64,000 bases of DNA from Alcaligenaceae bacterium (GCA_030538235.1 JAUNUJ010000003.1:1-64000), one strand, 5' to 3'; shown: positions 1 through 9,089, counted from the stretch's first letter. Notes: a model not told the origin generated them from the sequence alone. Numbers and translations: made by a program.

Positions 1-32
1 CCTGAAAGCTAAACGCTCTCAGGGGTTTTTTT
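1..32 (+). terminator. Intrinsic terminator of a gene left of the window
   Basis: An inverted repeat pairs CCTGAAAGC with GCTCTCAGG (one A-C mismatch) around a TAAAC loop and is followed by a run of seven T. It probably ends a plus-strand gene lying outside the window. Confidence 0.75.
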
Positions 33-59
33 ATGACCATCGATAAAGGTGGTATGAGT

Positions 60-175
60 TTTTGACCAAGCGGCACGCTCCGCTTGAGACTCGGGTCTAT
101 CGCCGATGACCTCGGCCGCTTACGTTTAGTAGTCCGACGCGTGAGAATTTCAATCGCTCTCAAGCAGCTACGCTG
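60..175. other. Hairpin-dense, G+C-richer intergenic segment
   Basis: This non-coding stretch is visibly richer in G+C than its surroundings and holds a series of short inverted repeats. AAGCGG (68-73) pairs with CCGCTT (80-85), AGAC (87-90) with GTCT (95-98), and CCGA (103-106) with TCGG (112-115). An alternative 7-bp pairing of AAGCGGC (68-74) with GCCGCTT (115-121) would enclose the two inner hairpins as a branched structure. I recognise no RNA family; it is not a tRNA by length or arms. It could be a structured leader of the gene at 227, a small RNA, or a decayed element. Confidence 0.35.
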
Positions 176-226
176 TTAAACTATAGCTTAGCTAAATTAA
201 ATCAAGTCAAATCAAATGTTATCAAC

Positions 227-1012
227 ATGGTTATAGGCCCATTTCTCTTGCCACCTATGGTGTTTGCTAGCTTGATAGGGCTCATTACTTTAATGTTAAT
301 AGGCTCCCTACTGAAGCGCTTTCTCAATCCCAGTTTTGATTCTTGGGTCGGTGTAGTCGCGGTGATGGCCTTTATTGCTGCAAGAGTCGGCTTTGTTTTT
401 AGGCATTGGGATAGCTACCAACACAATCCCTTGCGTATTTTATATATATGGCAAGGCGGTTTCGACATGAGCTGGGCAGTTGTTGGTGCATTGCTTAGTT
501 TATTATTCCTTAAAACATGGCGTTATCGGCTAATCGGTGTCGCCGCTCTATCAATTGCTGCCGTTTCAATCTTTATTGCATATAATTTTACGCCAAAACC
601 CGGTGCCGATAATCTTCCTGATATTGCTTTGCAGAGTATCAATAAAGAGATGATTAACTTAGCGGATTATGCTGACGCTAAAGTCGTTATAAATATCTGG
701 GCAAGCTGGTGTGGCCCTTGTCGCCGTGAAATGCCCATGCTTGAACAAGCGGTTGCTGATTATCCTGATATCAAGTTCCTTTTTATCAATCAAGGGGAGC
801 CTGAACAGCTTGTCAGTCACTACTTGACGGTAGAAGCGCTGCAGCTCTCTGATAATGTCTTGTTAGATCAAACGCAGGAGATTCCTCGCTACTATAAAAC
901 ACTAGGCACGCCCGTAACGATGTTCTTCGACAGTAATAAACTGTTAGCAACGGATGTGGGTGAAATTAGCGCGGAATTGCTGAGTGACCGTATTAAGCAG
1001 CTTAAACCCTAG
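227..1012 (+). CDS. Lgt-like membrane domain fused to TlpA/thioredoxin-like domain
   Basis: Predicted membrane-anchored thiol-disulfide oxidoreductase of 261 residues. Residues 1-120 form about four hydrophobic segments. The stretch around residues 52-80, with AARVGF, NPL and IWQGG, resembles prolipoprotein diacylglyceryl transferase (Lgt), but the domain is much shorter than Lgt and should not be read as an active transferase. Residues 125-261 form a TlpA-like thioredoxin fold with WCGPC at 161-165 and a GTPV cis-proline motif near residue 232. By family analogy the redox domain faces the periplasm and reduces or shuffles disulfides, for example in cytochrome c maturation; the substrate is unknown. 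The stop overlaps the convergent gene on the other strand by 4 bases. Confidence 0.8.
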   Translation: MVIGPFLLPPMVFASLIGLITLMLIGSLLKRFLNPSFDSWVGVVAVMAFIAARVGFVFRHWDSYQHNPLRILYIWQGGFDMSWAVVGALLSLLFLKTWRYRLIGVAALSIAAVSIFIAYNFTPKPGADNLPDIALQSINKEMINLADYADAKVVINIWASWCGPCRREMPMLEQAVADYPDIKFLFINQGEPEQLVSHYLTVEALQLSDNVLLDQTQEIPRYYKTLGTPVTMFFDSNKLLATDVGEISAELLSDRIKQLKP

Positions 1013-1284
1013 TGGAGGATTCTTTTAGTTAATGTTTTGTAAATATCAGGATCATACAAAAGCTCCTCTTCTATTAGTACGCTCAGTTCATACTCGCAAC
1101 CGCTTTGTGAATAGTCGGCTTCAATACTTTCATGTTCGGCGGTGACTTTTTCTAATAATATTTTATTGTTCGGAAGAAGTTTATAGCGTATTTTTTGACC
1201 TGGTTTAATCTTAAGATGTTTCAATAATTCTTCTTTTAGAACGATTTGACCATAGACCCCGACAACAATATATTTGATAATCAT
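1009..1284 (-). CDS. AbrB/MazE-like swapped-hairpin protein, unpaired
   Basis: Small protein of 91 residues whose first 45 residues fit the AbrB/SpoVT/MazE DNA-binding fold: strand, GQIVL, a helix with LKHLKI, then KPGQKI and a second strand pair. The C-terminal half is acidic and probably a dimer or partner segment. The ATG at 1284 is chosen because AAGGGA lies about 7 bases upstream; an upstream extension to 1332 has no such signal. Members of this family are transition-state regulators or antitoxins. No toxin gene is adjacent, so a toxin-antitoxin role is not supported. DNA binding is inferred from the fold only. Confidence 0.6.
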   Translation of the reverse strand: MIIKYIVVGVYGQIVLKEELLKHLKIKPGQKIRYKLLPNNKILLEKVTAEHESIEADYSQSGCEYELSVLIEEELLYDPDIYKTLTKRILH

Positions 1285-1642
1285 ATCTTTCCCTTGTGCA
1301 TATTTTGCTTTAGTAGTTGCTAAAAGTATCAAAATTAAATTAATGTGTTTTTAATATAGTATGATTGTGCTTGCTGATTATTGTTCTTGCAATACACAAA
1401 ACTACATATAATAAGGGAAAAACTTCCTTATATTACTGATAGTTATAAGAAGTCATTTAATTAGTATTTACTTATATAAGAATTTGCTATAATTGCAAAA
1501 ACTAATATAGTAGGGATTGTTCATAAAAACTTTAGCTTTTAGTTTGAAAATATTCATCTATTAATTAATGCATTATGCGTTACAAGCTCAAAGCCTTATT
1601 TTTTATTAACTTAGTAAATTTCTTGCTCGGACGGAGGGGGTA
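1285..1642 (+). promoter_or_regulatory. AT-rich intergenic region with candidate extended -10 promoter
   Basis: No gene is seen in this strongly AT-rich 358-base gap. On the plus strand TGCTATAAT at 1485-1493 is an extended -10 element; the -35 candidates (TTTACT at 1467) are poorly spaced. It would give a 5' leader of about 140 bases for the gene at 1643. The minus-strand promoter of the AbrB-like gene should also lie here but is not evident. Confidence 0.4.
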
Positions 1643-2002
1643 ATGACAAGAAAAAATCACATTGATAAGCGTTTTGTTTTAATTCATCATTCAGGGGATA
1701 GGCTATATCCGTTTCAAAAATTATTTAGACGGAGTGGAAGTTTCGGATTCCCGCTTGTGCCTAAGGGACGTCGTGAGCGCAATGGTGATGCCGTGTATTT
1801 ACAAAGCCTTGAAGAAGCTATTCCTTTATTTTTGTTCGAAGGCTATAGTTTAACTGTTACCTCAGATACTAAACCGACTAGTGCCGGTGAACGAATTGGT
1901 GCTTTTTCGCTCAATGGCACAGCGATTGTAGGTTATGAGATATCTAGTGAACTAGCGTATCTAGTTAAAGATGCTGAGACTCAACCCATAAAAATCTTTT
2001 GA
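1643..2002 (+). CDS. Hypothetical protein, 119 aa
   Basis: Not recognised. The ATG follows a strong ribosome-binding site (GGAGGGGG, 2-7 bases upstream), and the product is soluble, basic at the N-terminus, with no signal peptide or membrane segment. The motif GFPLVPKGRRERNG (residues 36-49), then a segment around LFEGYSLTVTSD, suggests a compact mixed alpha/beta fold, but no known domain is evident. It stands alone, with AT-rich gaps of about 230 to 360 bases on each side, so the neighbours say nothing about its role. The good start signal and normal codon use argue that it is a real gene. Confidence 0.6.
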   Translation: MTRKNHIDKRFVLIHHSGDRLYPFQKLFRRSGSFGFPLVPKGRRERNGDAVYLQSLEEAIPLFLFEGYSLTVTSDTKPTSAGERIGAFSLNGTAIVGYEISSELAYLVKDAETQPIKIF

Positions 2003-2230
2003 TCGTTTTAAGCTTCAAGTTGCTGCGTAAATCGTCTTAAATATTTTTAGAACTCTTGGTGCAATCGCATCTTAGGAGCGCTTATTCATTGTTTTATCTC
2101 ATATAGAAATGACTTTACAGTGACGATAGATGCGAATTTTTCCTAACTAGTTTAAAATCAATCTCTTAAATTGAAATTTATAATTACATTTGATAAATTT
2201 TAGACGAGATTTATTTTTGGAGCTTGAAGC

Positions 2231-3520
2231 ATGCCAACGTCAACCGAGTTATTAGCAACCATATTATTTGGTCTTGCGATTGTCCACACATTCTCAGTGC
2301 CTATTTTTGCGAAAATCGCTAATAGGCCTGGGCCACACCAAGGTCTTTGGCATTTATTGTCTGAGGTAGAGGGTGTATTCGGTCTCTGGGCCACAGTGTT
2401 TTTGGTCTTTATGGCTGCAACCGGTGGTATTGATTCTGCTGTGCAGTACATGGATGGTCGTAACTTTACCGAGCCTCTGTTTGTGTTTGCCATTATGGTG
2501 ATCGCCGCTAGTCGTCCGATTCTGGATCTGGTGCAGCGCATCGTTCGTTATCTGGCTAGGGTTTTGCCTTTGCAGACCGAAGTAGCGCAATTCTTTATTA
2601 CATTGAGTTTGGTACCGATTGCTGGTTCTTTGATTACTGAGCCTGCGGCGATGACTTTAGCGGCCTTGATGCTCAAAGAGGGTTATTTCAGTCGTGCCCA
2701 AAGCGTTAAGTATAAGTACATGGCTTTAGGGGTGCTGTTTGTTAATATTTCAATTGGTGGCGTCTTAACTGCTTTTGCGGCGCCACCGGTTTTAATCGTG
2801 GCCAATACCTTTGGGTGGGATAGCTACTTTATGCTCACAACCTTTGGTTGGAAGGCGGCGATAGCAGTATTTATTAATGCTGCTGTAGTGACCTTTATTT
2901 GTCGTCGCGAAATTGTCCGTACAGCCAGAGTACCTATCCGCAAAGAAACTCGTATTGAGCGCGGTGGTGTCGCTGAACGTGCCGAACAGGTGCCTACTAG
3001 TGTCATTTTAGTGCATTGTCTGTTTTTGGTAGGCGTGGTGTTTTTCTCTCATCACCCTCATATCTTTATGGGTATGTTGATGTTATTTATTGGTTACTGT
3101 ACCGCCTATAACCGTTATCAGAATCCTTTGTTAATCAAAGAGGGCCTCATGGTTGGCTTCTTCTTGGCCGGTCTGTTAATTTTAGGCGGCATGCAACAAT
3201 GGTGGTTACAGAGTTTATTGGCCGGTTTGGAGCCTATGGTTCTATTTGTCGGTTCCACTGCCTTGACAGCGATTACGGACAATGCGGCCTTGACCTATTT
3301 AGGCTCTCTAGTTGAGGGTACGAGTCCCGAATGGCGTTATATGTTAGTTGCCGGTGCGGTAACCGGTGGTGGTTTAACAGTGATTGCTAACGCGCCTAAC
3401 CCGGCAGGTTTCTCATTGCTACGTCGTTGTTTCCCGAACCAGGCGATTGCAGCACAATATTTATTATTAGCTGCTTTAGGTCCGACCCTCGTGGCAGCGG
3501 TGATGTTTGTCTTATTCTAA
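2231..3520 (+). CDS. Putative Na+/H+ antiporter family protein
   Basis: Integral inner-membrane protein of 429 residues with about ten or more hydrophobic segments. It resembles the 'putative Na+/H+ antiporter' family found in many proteobacteria: the N-terminus with HTFSVP and FAKIANRPGP, the EPAAMTLAALM segment (about 137-147) and the late TDNAALTYLGSL segment are typical of the ion-transporter superfamily, which carries conserved Asp/Asn in helices. Transport of sodium against protons is inferred from the family name; the true ion is not shown. GGAG about 9 bases before the ATG supports the start. It is monocistronic and ends at a hairpin at 3554. Confidence 0.75.
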   Translation: MPTSTELLATILFGLAIVHTFSVPIFAKIANRPGPHQGLWHLLSEVEGVFGLWATVFLVFMAATGGIDSAVQYMDGRNFTEPLFVFAIMVIAASRPILDLVQRIVRYLARVLPLQTEVAQFFITLSLVPIAGSLITEPAAMTLAALMLKEGYFSRAQSVKYKYMALGVLFVNISIGGVLTAFAAPPVLIVANTFGWDSYFMLTTFGWKAAIAVFINAAVVTFICRREIVRTARVPIRKETRIERGGVAERAEQVPTSVILVHCLFLVGVVFFSHHPHIFMGMLMLFIGYCTAYNRYQNPLLIKEGLMVGFFLAGLLILGGMQQWWLQSLLAGLEPMVLFVGSTALTAITDNAALTYLGSLVEGTSPEWRYMLVAGAVTGGGLTVIANAPNPAGFSLLRRCFPNQAIAAQYLLLAALGPTLVAAVMFVLF

Positions 3521-3553
3521 ATCTAGTCCCTAAAGGGCGACGGTTAGGGAGAA

Positions 3554-3589
3554 AAAGGGCTAAAATATAGCCCTTTATCTTCCTTTTTT
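3554..3589 (+). terminator. Terminator after the antiporter gene
   Basis: A perfect 9-bp stem, AAAGGGCTA with TAGCCCTTT, around AAATA, is followed by a T-rich stretch ending in TTTTTT. It separates the antiporter gene from fmdB-aspS. Confidence 0.7.
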
Positions 3590-3614
3590 GGCAATTACTG
3601 TTAGAGAGTTTGTT

Positions 3615-3833
3615 GTGCCTATTTACGTCTATCGTTGCGACCATTGTGGTGCAGAAAAAGAACTACTGCAAAAAATGTCTGACCCCCCGTTAACACGTTG
3701 TGATGCTTGTCAACAAGACGCGATGGTCAAACAAGTCACCGCAGCAGGTTTTGATTTAAAGGGAACCGGTTGGTATGTGACGGATTTTCGCGATGGTGGT
3801 AAATCCAGCTCCGGCGGTTCAGCTGAGAGTTAA
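3615..3833 (+). CDS. FmdB-family zinc-ribbon protein
   Basis: Small 72-residue protein of the FmdB regulatory family. It opens with the family signature [11 protein letters not shown] and has two Cys pairs (CDHC and CDAC) that would bind one zinc, followed by a Gly/Ser-rich tail. The GTG at 3615 is chosen because it gives exactly the family N-terminus and has AGAGAG upstream; an ATG at 3588 would add nine atypical residues. In betaproteobacteria this gene commonly sits just upstream of aspS, as here; the membrane-protein gene often found between them is absent. Its function is not known; 'regulatory' is a family label only. Confidence 0.85.
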   Translation: MPIYVYRCDHCGAEKELLQKMSDPPLTRCDACQQDAMVKQVTAAGFDLKGTGWYVTDFRDGGKSSSGGSAES

Positions 3834-3907
3834 TAAATCACAAAGTCTATTCAAAAAATTTAGTTATTACACTAATAAAAACGCTATTTAGCGAGTTCGG
3901 AGTATAT

Positions 3908-5704
3908 ATGAAGCGCACCTGCTATACAGGTCAGGTTTGTCTGGATCAACTAGACCAAACAGTTACTTTATTCGGTTGGGTTCATCGTCGTCGTGATCAC
4001 GGTGGTGTGATTTTTATTGACTTGCGTGACCGCGAGGGTCTTGCACAGATTGTTTGTAATCCGGAAAATCAAGCCACTTTTAAAATCGCTGAGGGCATTC
4101 GTAATGAGTTTTGCTTAAAAGTGACGGGTGTTGTGCGTCACCGCCCTGAGGGTACGGTTAATTCGGACTTGAAGTCCGGCGAGATCGAAATTGTTTGTGA
4201 TGAAATCGAGATTTTAAATCCCTCCGTGACCCCGCCATTCCAATTGGATGACGACAATTTATCAGAGACAATTCGTTTGACCCACCGTGTGATTGATTTG
4301 CGTCGTGATGTGATGCAGAAAAATCTCATGCTGCGCTATCGTGTTTCTATGGAGTCTCGTAAATTCCTCGATTCATTGGGTTTTATCGATATTGAAACAC
4401 CGATGTTGACAAAGAGCACACCTGAGGGAGCGCGTGACTACCTCGTGCCTTCTCGTGTGAACCCGGGTCAGTTTTTTGCTTTACCGCAGTCCCCACAGCT
4501 ATTTAAGCAGCTTTTGATGGTTGCCGGTTATGATCGCTATTATCAAATCACGAAGTGTTTCCGTGATGAGGATTTACGTGCAGACCGTCAGCCTGAATTT
4601 ACCCAGATTGACTGTGAAGTTTCTTTCTTAAACGAAGAGGAAATTCGCGAGATATTTGAAGCTATGCTACGTCATATTTTCAAAGAGGTTATGAGCGTCG
4701 ATTTAGCCAATCCATTCCCGACCATGCCATGGTCAGAGGCAATGCAGCGCTTTGGTTCCGATAAGCCAGACTTACGCGTTAAGCTTGAGTTTACCGAGTT
4801 GACTGATATCATGAAAGACGTTGACTTTAAGGTCTTCAGTGGTCCGGCAAATATGGATAATGGCCGCGTGGTGGCCTTGAGAGTTCCGGGTGGAGCGACA
4901 CTTTCTCGCAAAGAGATCGATGATTACACCCAATATGTCGGTATTTATGGCGCTAAGGGCTTAGCCTGGATTAAGGTTAACGAGGTTGCGCAGGGTCGCG
5001 ACGGTTTGCAGTCACCCATTGTGAAAAATATCCATGACACTGCTTTGGAAGAGATTCTTAAGCGTACTGGTGCCCAGGATGGTGATATTCTGTTCTTCGG
5101 CGCCGACAAGGCAAAAGTGGTCAATGACGCCATCGGCGCTTTACGTGTTAAATTAGGTCACAGTGATTTTGCCAAAGAAAACGGCTTATTTGAAGCGGGT
5201 TGGCAGCCCTTGTGGGTTGTTGATTTTCCGATGTTCGAATATGACGAAGAGGATCAGCGCTATGTTGCTGCTCACCACCCATTTACTAGTCCTAAAGACG
5301 GTCACGAGGATTACCTTGAGTCTGACCCTTCTAAAGCGATCGCTAAGGCCTACGATATGGTCTTAAACGGTTGGGAGATTGGTGGTGGTTCAGTGCGTAT
5401 TCACCGTTCTGAGATTCAGAAGAAAGTCTTTAAAGCGCTTAAGTTAAGTGACGAGGAAATTCAAGCTAAATTCGGTTTCTTGGTAGATGCTTTACGCTAT
5501 GGAGCGCCTCCGCATGGCGGTTTGGCCTTTGGTTTGGATCGTTTGGTGACAATTATGGCCGGTGCGCCGTCAATTCGTGATGTGATTGCATTCCCTAAAA
5601 CTCAGCGCGCCCAATGTCTATTGACACAAGCGCCGTCTGAGGTTGATGAGAAGCAATTGCGCGAATTGCATATTCGTCTACGCAAAAAAGCCGATCAAGA
5701 GTAA
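3908..5704 (+). CDS. aspS: Aspartyl-tRNA synthetase
   Basis: Class II aminoacyl-tRNA synthetase of 598 residues, the normal bacterial length, that charges tRNA-Asp (possibly also tRNA-Asn if the enzyme is non-discriminating). An N-terminal OB-fold anticodon-binding domain ([11 protein letters not shown]) is followed by the catalytic core with motif 2 ([14 protein letters not shown]), the bacterial GAD insertion, and motif 3 near the C-terminus (AFGLDRLV). GGAG lies about 8 bases before the ATG. A strong bidirectional hairpin follows. Whether Asn-tRNA is also made by this enzyme cannot be decided from this window. Confidence 0.97.
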   Translation: MKRTCYTGQVCLDQLDQTVTLFGWVHRRRDHGGVIFIDLRDREGLAQIVCNPENQATFKIAEGIRNEFCLKVTGVVRHRPEGTVNSDLKSGEIEIVCDEIEILNPSVTPPFQLDDDNLSETIRLTHRVIDLRRDVMQKNLMLRYRVSMESRKFLDSLGFIDIETPMLTKSTPEGARDYLVPSRVNPGQFFALPQSPQLFKQLLMVAGYDRYYQITKCFRDEDLRADRQPEFTQIDCEVSFLNEEEIREIFEAMLRHIFKEVMSVDLANPFPTMPWSEAMQRFGSDKPDLRVKLEFTELTDIMKDVDFKVFSGPANMDNGRVVALRVPGGATLSRKEIDDYTQYVGIYGAKGLAWIKVNEVAQGRDGLQSPIVKNIHDTALEEILKRTGAQDGDILFFGADKAKVVNDAIGALRVKLGHSDFAKENGLFEAGWQPLWVVDFPMFEYDEEDQRYVAAHHPFTSPKDGHEDYLESDPSKAIAKAYDMVLNGWEIGGGSVRIHRSEIQKKVFKALKLSDEEIQAKFGFLVDALRYGAPPHGGLAFGLDRLVTIMAGAPSIRDVIAFPKTQRAQCLLTQAPSEVDEKQLRELHIRLRKKADQE

Positions 5705-5724
5705 TTGTTATCAGCTTAAACCAT

Positions 5725-5760
5725 AAAAGCCGCTAATTAGTTTAAAAATTAGCGGCTTTT
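5725..5760. terminator. Bidirectional terminator between aspS and ydfG
   Basis: A perfect 14-bp stem (AAAAGCCGCTAATT with AATTAGCGGCTTTT) around an 8-base loop carries A and T runs on its two flanks, so it can end both converging genes. Confidence 0.88.
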
Positions 5761-5765
5761 GTACT

Positions 5766-6527
5766 TTATTCTTGATTTTTTCTGGCAATACGCAGAGCAG
5801 AAAAAGATTGCGCCACCGGCATAATCTCGATGGAATTGATGTTGACGTGTTCCGGTTGAGAGGCAATCCATGAAACTACGTTTGCGATATCTTCTGGTTT
5901 GATAAAGTCAACATTGTCATAGACCGCTTTGACTTTTGACTCATCGCCGGTAAAGCGCACATAAGAGAATTCCGTGTCGCCACATAGACCGGGTTCGATA
6001 TTGCTCACACGCACTTTGGTACCCGACAAATCAGCCCGCAGATTGAGACTGAATTGACGGACGAAGGCCTTGGTGGCACCGTATACATTGCCACCGGGAT
6101 AAGGCCAGTTACCGGCAATAGAACCCATATTAATCACCATGCCGCGGTTGCGCTCAACCATGCCTGGCAGGATATGATGGGTGACGTGGACCAAGCCGCT
6201 GATGTTAGTATTAATCATCTGCTCCCAATCATTGATATCAGCATCCTGAGCACCGGCAAGGCCCTTGGCTAGGCCGGCATTATTGACTAGCACATCAATT
6301 GCTTTCAGGTTTTCGGGAAGCTGATTGATGGCTTCAGCAATCGCTTCTTTGGATTGAATATCAAAAGCTAGGGGATAAAAATTACTGCCCAGTGTCTCGC
6401 GCATTGCCTCAAGGCGTTCGGCACGTCGTCCACAGCCGATCACAGTATGTCCTTCAGCAATCAGCTTTTCGCTGATGGATTTACCAAAACCCGCAGTGGC
6501 ACCGGTTACAAAGAAGATTTTTTTCAT
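5766..6527 (-). CDS. ydfG: NADP-dependent SDR, 3-hydroxy acid/serine dehydrogenase type
   Basis: Short-chain dehydrogenase of 253 residues that closely follows E. coli YdfG along its whole length. It has the Rossmann motif TGATAGFG, NNAG, a catalytic Ser in NMGSIAGNWPYPGG, YGATKAF with the Tyr-x-x-x-Lys pair, and the YdfG-type segments SNIEPGL and EFSYVRF. YdfG oxidises L-allo-threonine, serine and 3-hydroxy acids and also reduces malonic semialdehyde; which of these matters here is not known. The gene is single, converging with aspS. Confidence 0.88.
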   Translation of the reverse strand: MKKIFFVTGATAGFGKSISEKLIAEGHTVIGCGRRAERLEAMRETLGSNFYPLAFDIQSKEAIAEAINQLPENLKAIDVLVNNAGLAKGLAGAQDADINDWEQMINTNISGLVHVTHHILPGMVERNRGMVINMGSIAGNWPYPGGNVYGATKAFVRQFSLNLRADLSGTKVRVSNIEPGLCGDTEFSYVRFTGDESKVKAVYDNVDFIKPEDIANVVSWIASQPEHVNINSIEIMPVAQSFSALRIARKNQE

Positions 6528-6705
6528 ATCAATTGATTAAATATTTGTGAGTTAAAGTAAATAAGATAGTAAAAGATTTATTTGATTGTGTAACACTTAA
6601 GTTTGATAATAAACTGGTAACAGTACTAAGATAATGACACTAATTCTTTATTAGTTTTATTCTAATCTATTATATTTTTATTAACTTAATAATGAGGATT
6701 ATAGG

Positions 6706-7503
6706 ATGGCAAAGGCAAATTACTCTTTAGATGGCAAGGTCGCATTAATTACCGGATCGGGTAGTGGTTTGGGTCGTGATATGGCGCTTAAGTTTGCTGC
6801 AGCAGGTGCGGCGGTGGGGGTGGCTGACCTGAACTTAGAGGGCGCTCAAAAGGTAGCCGATGAAATTAAAACGGCTGGTGGTCGTGCTATGGCGATTGCC
6901 ATGGATGTGACCAATGAAGAGCAGGTAAATCAGGGAGTAGATGCCTTGGTTAAAGAGTTCGGTGCGGTGGATGTATTAATTTCAAATGCCGGTATTCAAA
7001 TTATTGAATCTATTGATAAATTCGAGTATTCACAATGGAAGAAAATGCTCGCTATTCACTTAGATGGCGCTTTTTTGACTACTAAGGCGGTATTGCAGCA
7101 TATGTACAAGGACAATCGCGGCGGTACGGTCATTTATATGGGTTCTGCGCATTCGCATGAAGCCTCAGTATTAAAAGCGCCTTATGTAACCGCTAAACAC
7201 GGTATCCTGGGCTTAAACCGCGTATTGGCAAAAGAGGGTGCTGCGCACAATGTTCGTTCGCATGTTATTTGTCCGGGTTTTGTTTTGACCCCTTTAGTAG
7301 AAAAACAAATTCCTGAACAGGCAAAAGAATTAGGCATTAGTGAAGAGGAAGTGGTTAAAGACGTGATGCTTAAAAATACAGTTAACGCTGAATTTACGAC
7401 CTTAAATGATGTAAGTGAGGCAGCCTTATTTTTAGCAACTTTCCCGAGTCATGCTTTAACCGGTCAGTCAATGGTGGTGACCAATGGCTGGCACATGCAT
7501 TAA
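6706..7503 (+). CDS. 3-hydroxybutyrate dehydrogenase
   Basis: Classical SDR of 265 residues resembling D-3-hydroxybutyrate dehydrogenases (BdhA/HbdH), which interconvert 3-hydroxybutyrate and acetoacetate with NAD. It has TGSGSGLG (16-23), SNAGIQ in place of the usual NNAG, a catalytic Ser in [18 protein letters not shown] (Tyr-x-x-x-Lys), CPGFVLTPL and the family C-terminus ([11 protein letters not shown]). GAGG precedes the ATG. No polyhydroxybutyrate or acetoacetate genes are adjacent. The AT-rich 178-base gap shared with the divergent ydfG must hold its promoter. Confidence 0.85.
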   Translation: MAKANYSLDGKVALITGSGSGLGRDMALKFAAAGAAVGVADLNLEGAQKVADEIKTAGGRAMAIAMDVTNEEQVNQGVDALVKEFGAVDVLISNAGIQIIESIDKFEYSQWKKMLAIHLDGAFLTTKAVLQHMYKDNRGGTVIYMGSAHSHEASVLKAPYVTAKHGILGLNRVLAKEGAAHNVRSHVICPGFVLTPLVEKQIPEQAKELGISEEEVVKDVMLKNTVNAEFTTLNDVSEAALFLATFPSHALTGQSMVVTNGWHMH

Positions 7504-7535
7504 TCAGCATTAATTAGGAATTGAGGGGTTTTATT

Positions 7536-8420
7536 ATGAAGCTTGGTGGAAGAAGACAGAGTAGAAATGTCGAGGATCGTCGAGGACAGCGTGCGCCGGC
7601 GGGCCGCGGTGGTGGTGGCATTCCGATTTTTCGTGGTGGTAAGCTCAGTATCGGTACCATAGTGATTGCTTTGATTGCTTGGTTGGCTTTTGGTGTAAAC
7701 CCCCTCCAGTTCCTAGGTGGTATGAATTCACTGGATGTTCAGCAGAGTAGCGTTTCTCAAAGCGGCACCACGGGACAATTGACAGACGCAGAGGGTGTCT
7801 TTGTGGCGCAGGTTCTTGGCACAACTGAGGATATCTGGGCTGAGCAATTCAGATTAAATGATTTTGGTGGCTATAAAGAACCGCGCCTCGTTCTTTATAG
7901 TGGCGCTACTCGTACTGCCTGCGGTTTGGGTCAAGGTGCAATGGGTCCTTTTTATTGCCCAACAGACCAGACAATTTATTTGGACTTGGAGTTTTTCCGT
8001 GATACCGGTAAGCGCATGGGCGTCCGCGGTGATTTTGCTCAGGGTTATGTGATCGCTCATGAGGTGGGTCATCATGTGCAGCGAGTCTTAGGTATTTTAG
8101 AGCAGACCCAACGAGCTCAACAGCAATCCAGTCAGCGTCAGGCTAACCAAATTTCCGTATTGACAGAATTGCAGGCAGATTGCTATGCCGGTATCTGGGC
8201 GCATGAGCTTAACAAACAAGGCGACACTATCGACGATAAGGATATCCGAGATGCGATGAATGCCGCTGCAGCGGTCGGCGATGACCGTATTCAACGCAAT
8301 ACCCAAGGTTATGCGGTCCCAGATTCATTTACGCATGGCTCATCAGAGCAGCGTGTACGTTGGTTTACACGTGGTTTGGAGATGGGTAGTTTTCAAGCCT
8401 GCAATACCTTCTCGGGCTAG
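7536..8420 (+). CDS. ypfJ: YpfJ-family neutral zinc metallopeptidase
   Basis: Membrane-anchored putative metalloprotease of 294 residues. An Arg/Gly-rich cytoplasmic N-terminus (MKLGGRRQSR) precedes one transmembrane segment (about 39-53). The C-terminal domain carries HEVGH at 175-179 as the zinc motif, with ELQADCYAG further on, the typical third-ligand region. ATG at 7536 is preferred because GAGGGG sits 9 bases upstream and it gives the family N-terminus. It is 21 bases ahead of the site-2 protease gene and probably cotranscribed with it. Substrates of this family are unknown. Confidence 0.85.
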   Translation: MKLGGRRQSRNVEDRRGQRAPAGRGGGGIPIFRGGKLSIGTIVIALIAWLAFGVNPLQFLGGMNSLDVQQSSVSQSGTTGQLTDAEGVFVAQVLGTTEDIWAEQFRLNDFGGYKEPRLVLYSGATRTACGLGQGAMGPFYCPTDQTIYLDLEFFRDTGKRMGVRGDFAQGYVIAHEVGHHVQRVLGILEQTQRAQQQSSQRQANQISVLTELQADCYAGIWAHELNKQGDTIDDKDIRDAMNAAAAVGDDRIQRNTQGYAVPDSFTHGSSEQRVRWFTRGLEMGSFQACNTFSG

Positions 8421-8441
8421 TCTTTAATTAAGTAAATTTTT

Positions 8442-9089
8442 ATGGATATTCAAACAACACTAAAACTCGTCACTATCTATGCGTTACCGATGATTTTTGC
8501 CATCACTTTACATGAGGCTGCGTATGGTTATGTGGCCAGAAGGTTCGGTGATAATACCGCCTATGTGTTGGGGCGGGTTAGTTTAAATCCGGTCCGTCAT
8601 ATTGACCCTTTTGGGACAGTGATTTTTCCACTACTGACCTTGCTTTTTGGTGGGATGTTGTTTGGTTGGGCTAAGCCTGTTCCGGTCAATCAAGGGCAGC
8701 TGAGAGAACCTCGACGTCATATGGTTTGGGTTGTGTTGGCAGGCCCCGGGGCAAATCTTCTTATGGCCATCATGTGGGCTATTTTGTTGCGTGTGTTGTT
8801 TTCAATGGGACAGACCGAGGGTTTTTTGTGGGAGGTTTCGCGAGCTGGTATATACGTTAATTTAGTTCTAATGGTTTTAAATTTGTTGCCGATTCCCCCA
8901 CTTGATGGGGGTCGTGTGTTGATGAATATTGTGCCCTTGGACATCGAACAAAAACTGGCGCGCATTGAGCCATACGGCATTTGGATTTTATTATTCTTGT
9001 TGTTGACCAAAACAATACAACCCGTGATTGGTGGCGGCATTAATTTTTTTTATGAGTTGATTCGTCAAATTGTCTTTTTTGGGTATTAG
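8442..9089 (+). CDS. Site-2 protease-like (M50 family) membrane protein with altered HExxH
   Basis: Polytopic inner-membrane protein of 215 residues in the short M50 (site-2 protease) family. The LDGGRV motif carrying the third metal ligand (Asp155) and the GRVSLNP and HIDP segments are present. The zinc motif reads HEAAY at residues 24-28, so the second His of HExxH is Tyr (codon TAT at 8523-8525, one base from CAT). If real, zinc binding and proteolysis should be impaired, leaving a possible pseudoprotease; a base error cannot be excluded. Otherwise the protein is full length and well conserved. Confidence 0.85.
   Translation: MDIQTTLKLVTIYALPMIFAITLHEAAYGYVARRFGDNTAYVLGRVSLNPVRHIDPFGTVIFPLLTLLFGGMLFGWAKPVPVNQGQLREPRRHMVWVVLAGPGANLLMAIMWAILLRVLFSMGQTEGFLWEVSRAGIYVNLVLMVLNLLPIPPLDGGRVLMNIVPLDIEQKLARIEPYGIWILLFLLLTKTIQPVIGGGINFFYELIRQIVFFGY

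Noticed and set aside
68-121. Degenerate tRNA
   Set aside because: 54 bases with a 7-bp closing stem, but no anticodon arm, T-loop or CCA.
7521-7535. TTG start upstream of the YpfJ-like ATG
   Set aside because: The TTG overlaps the ribosome-binding site GAGGGG of the ATG at 7536.
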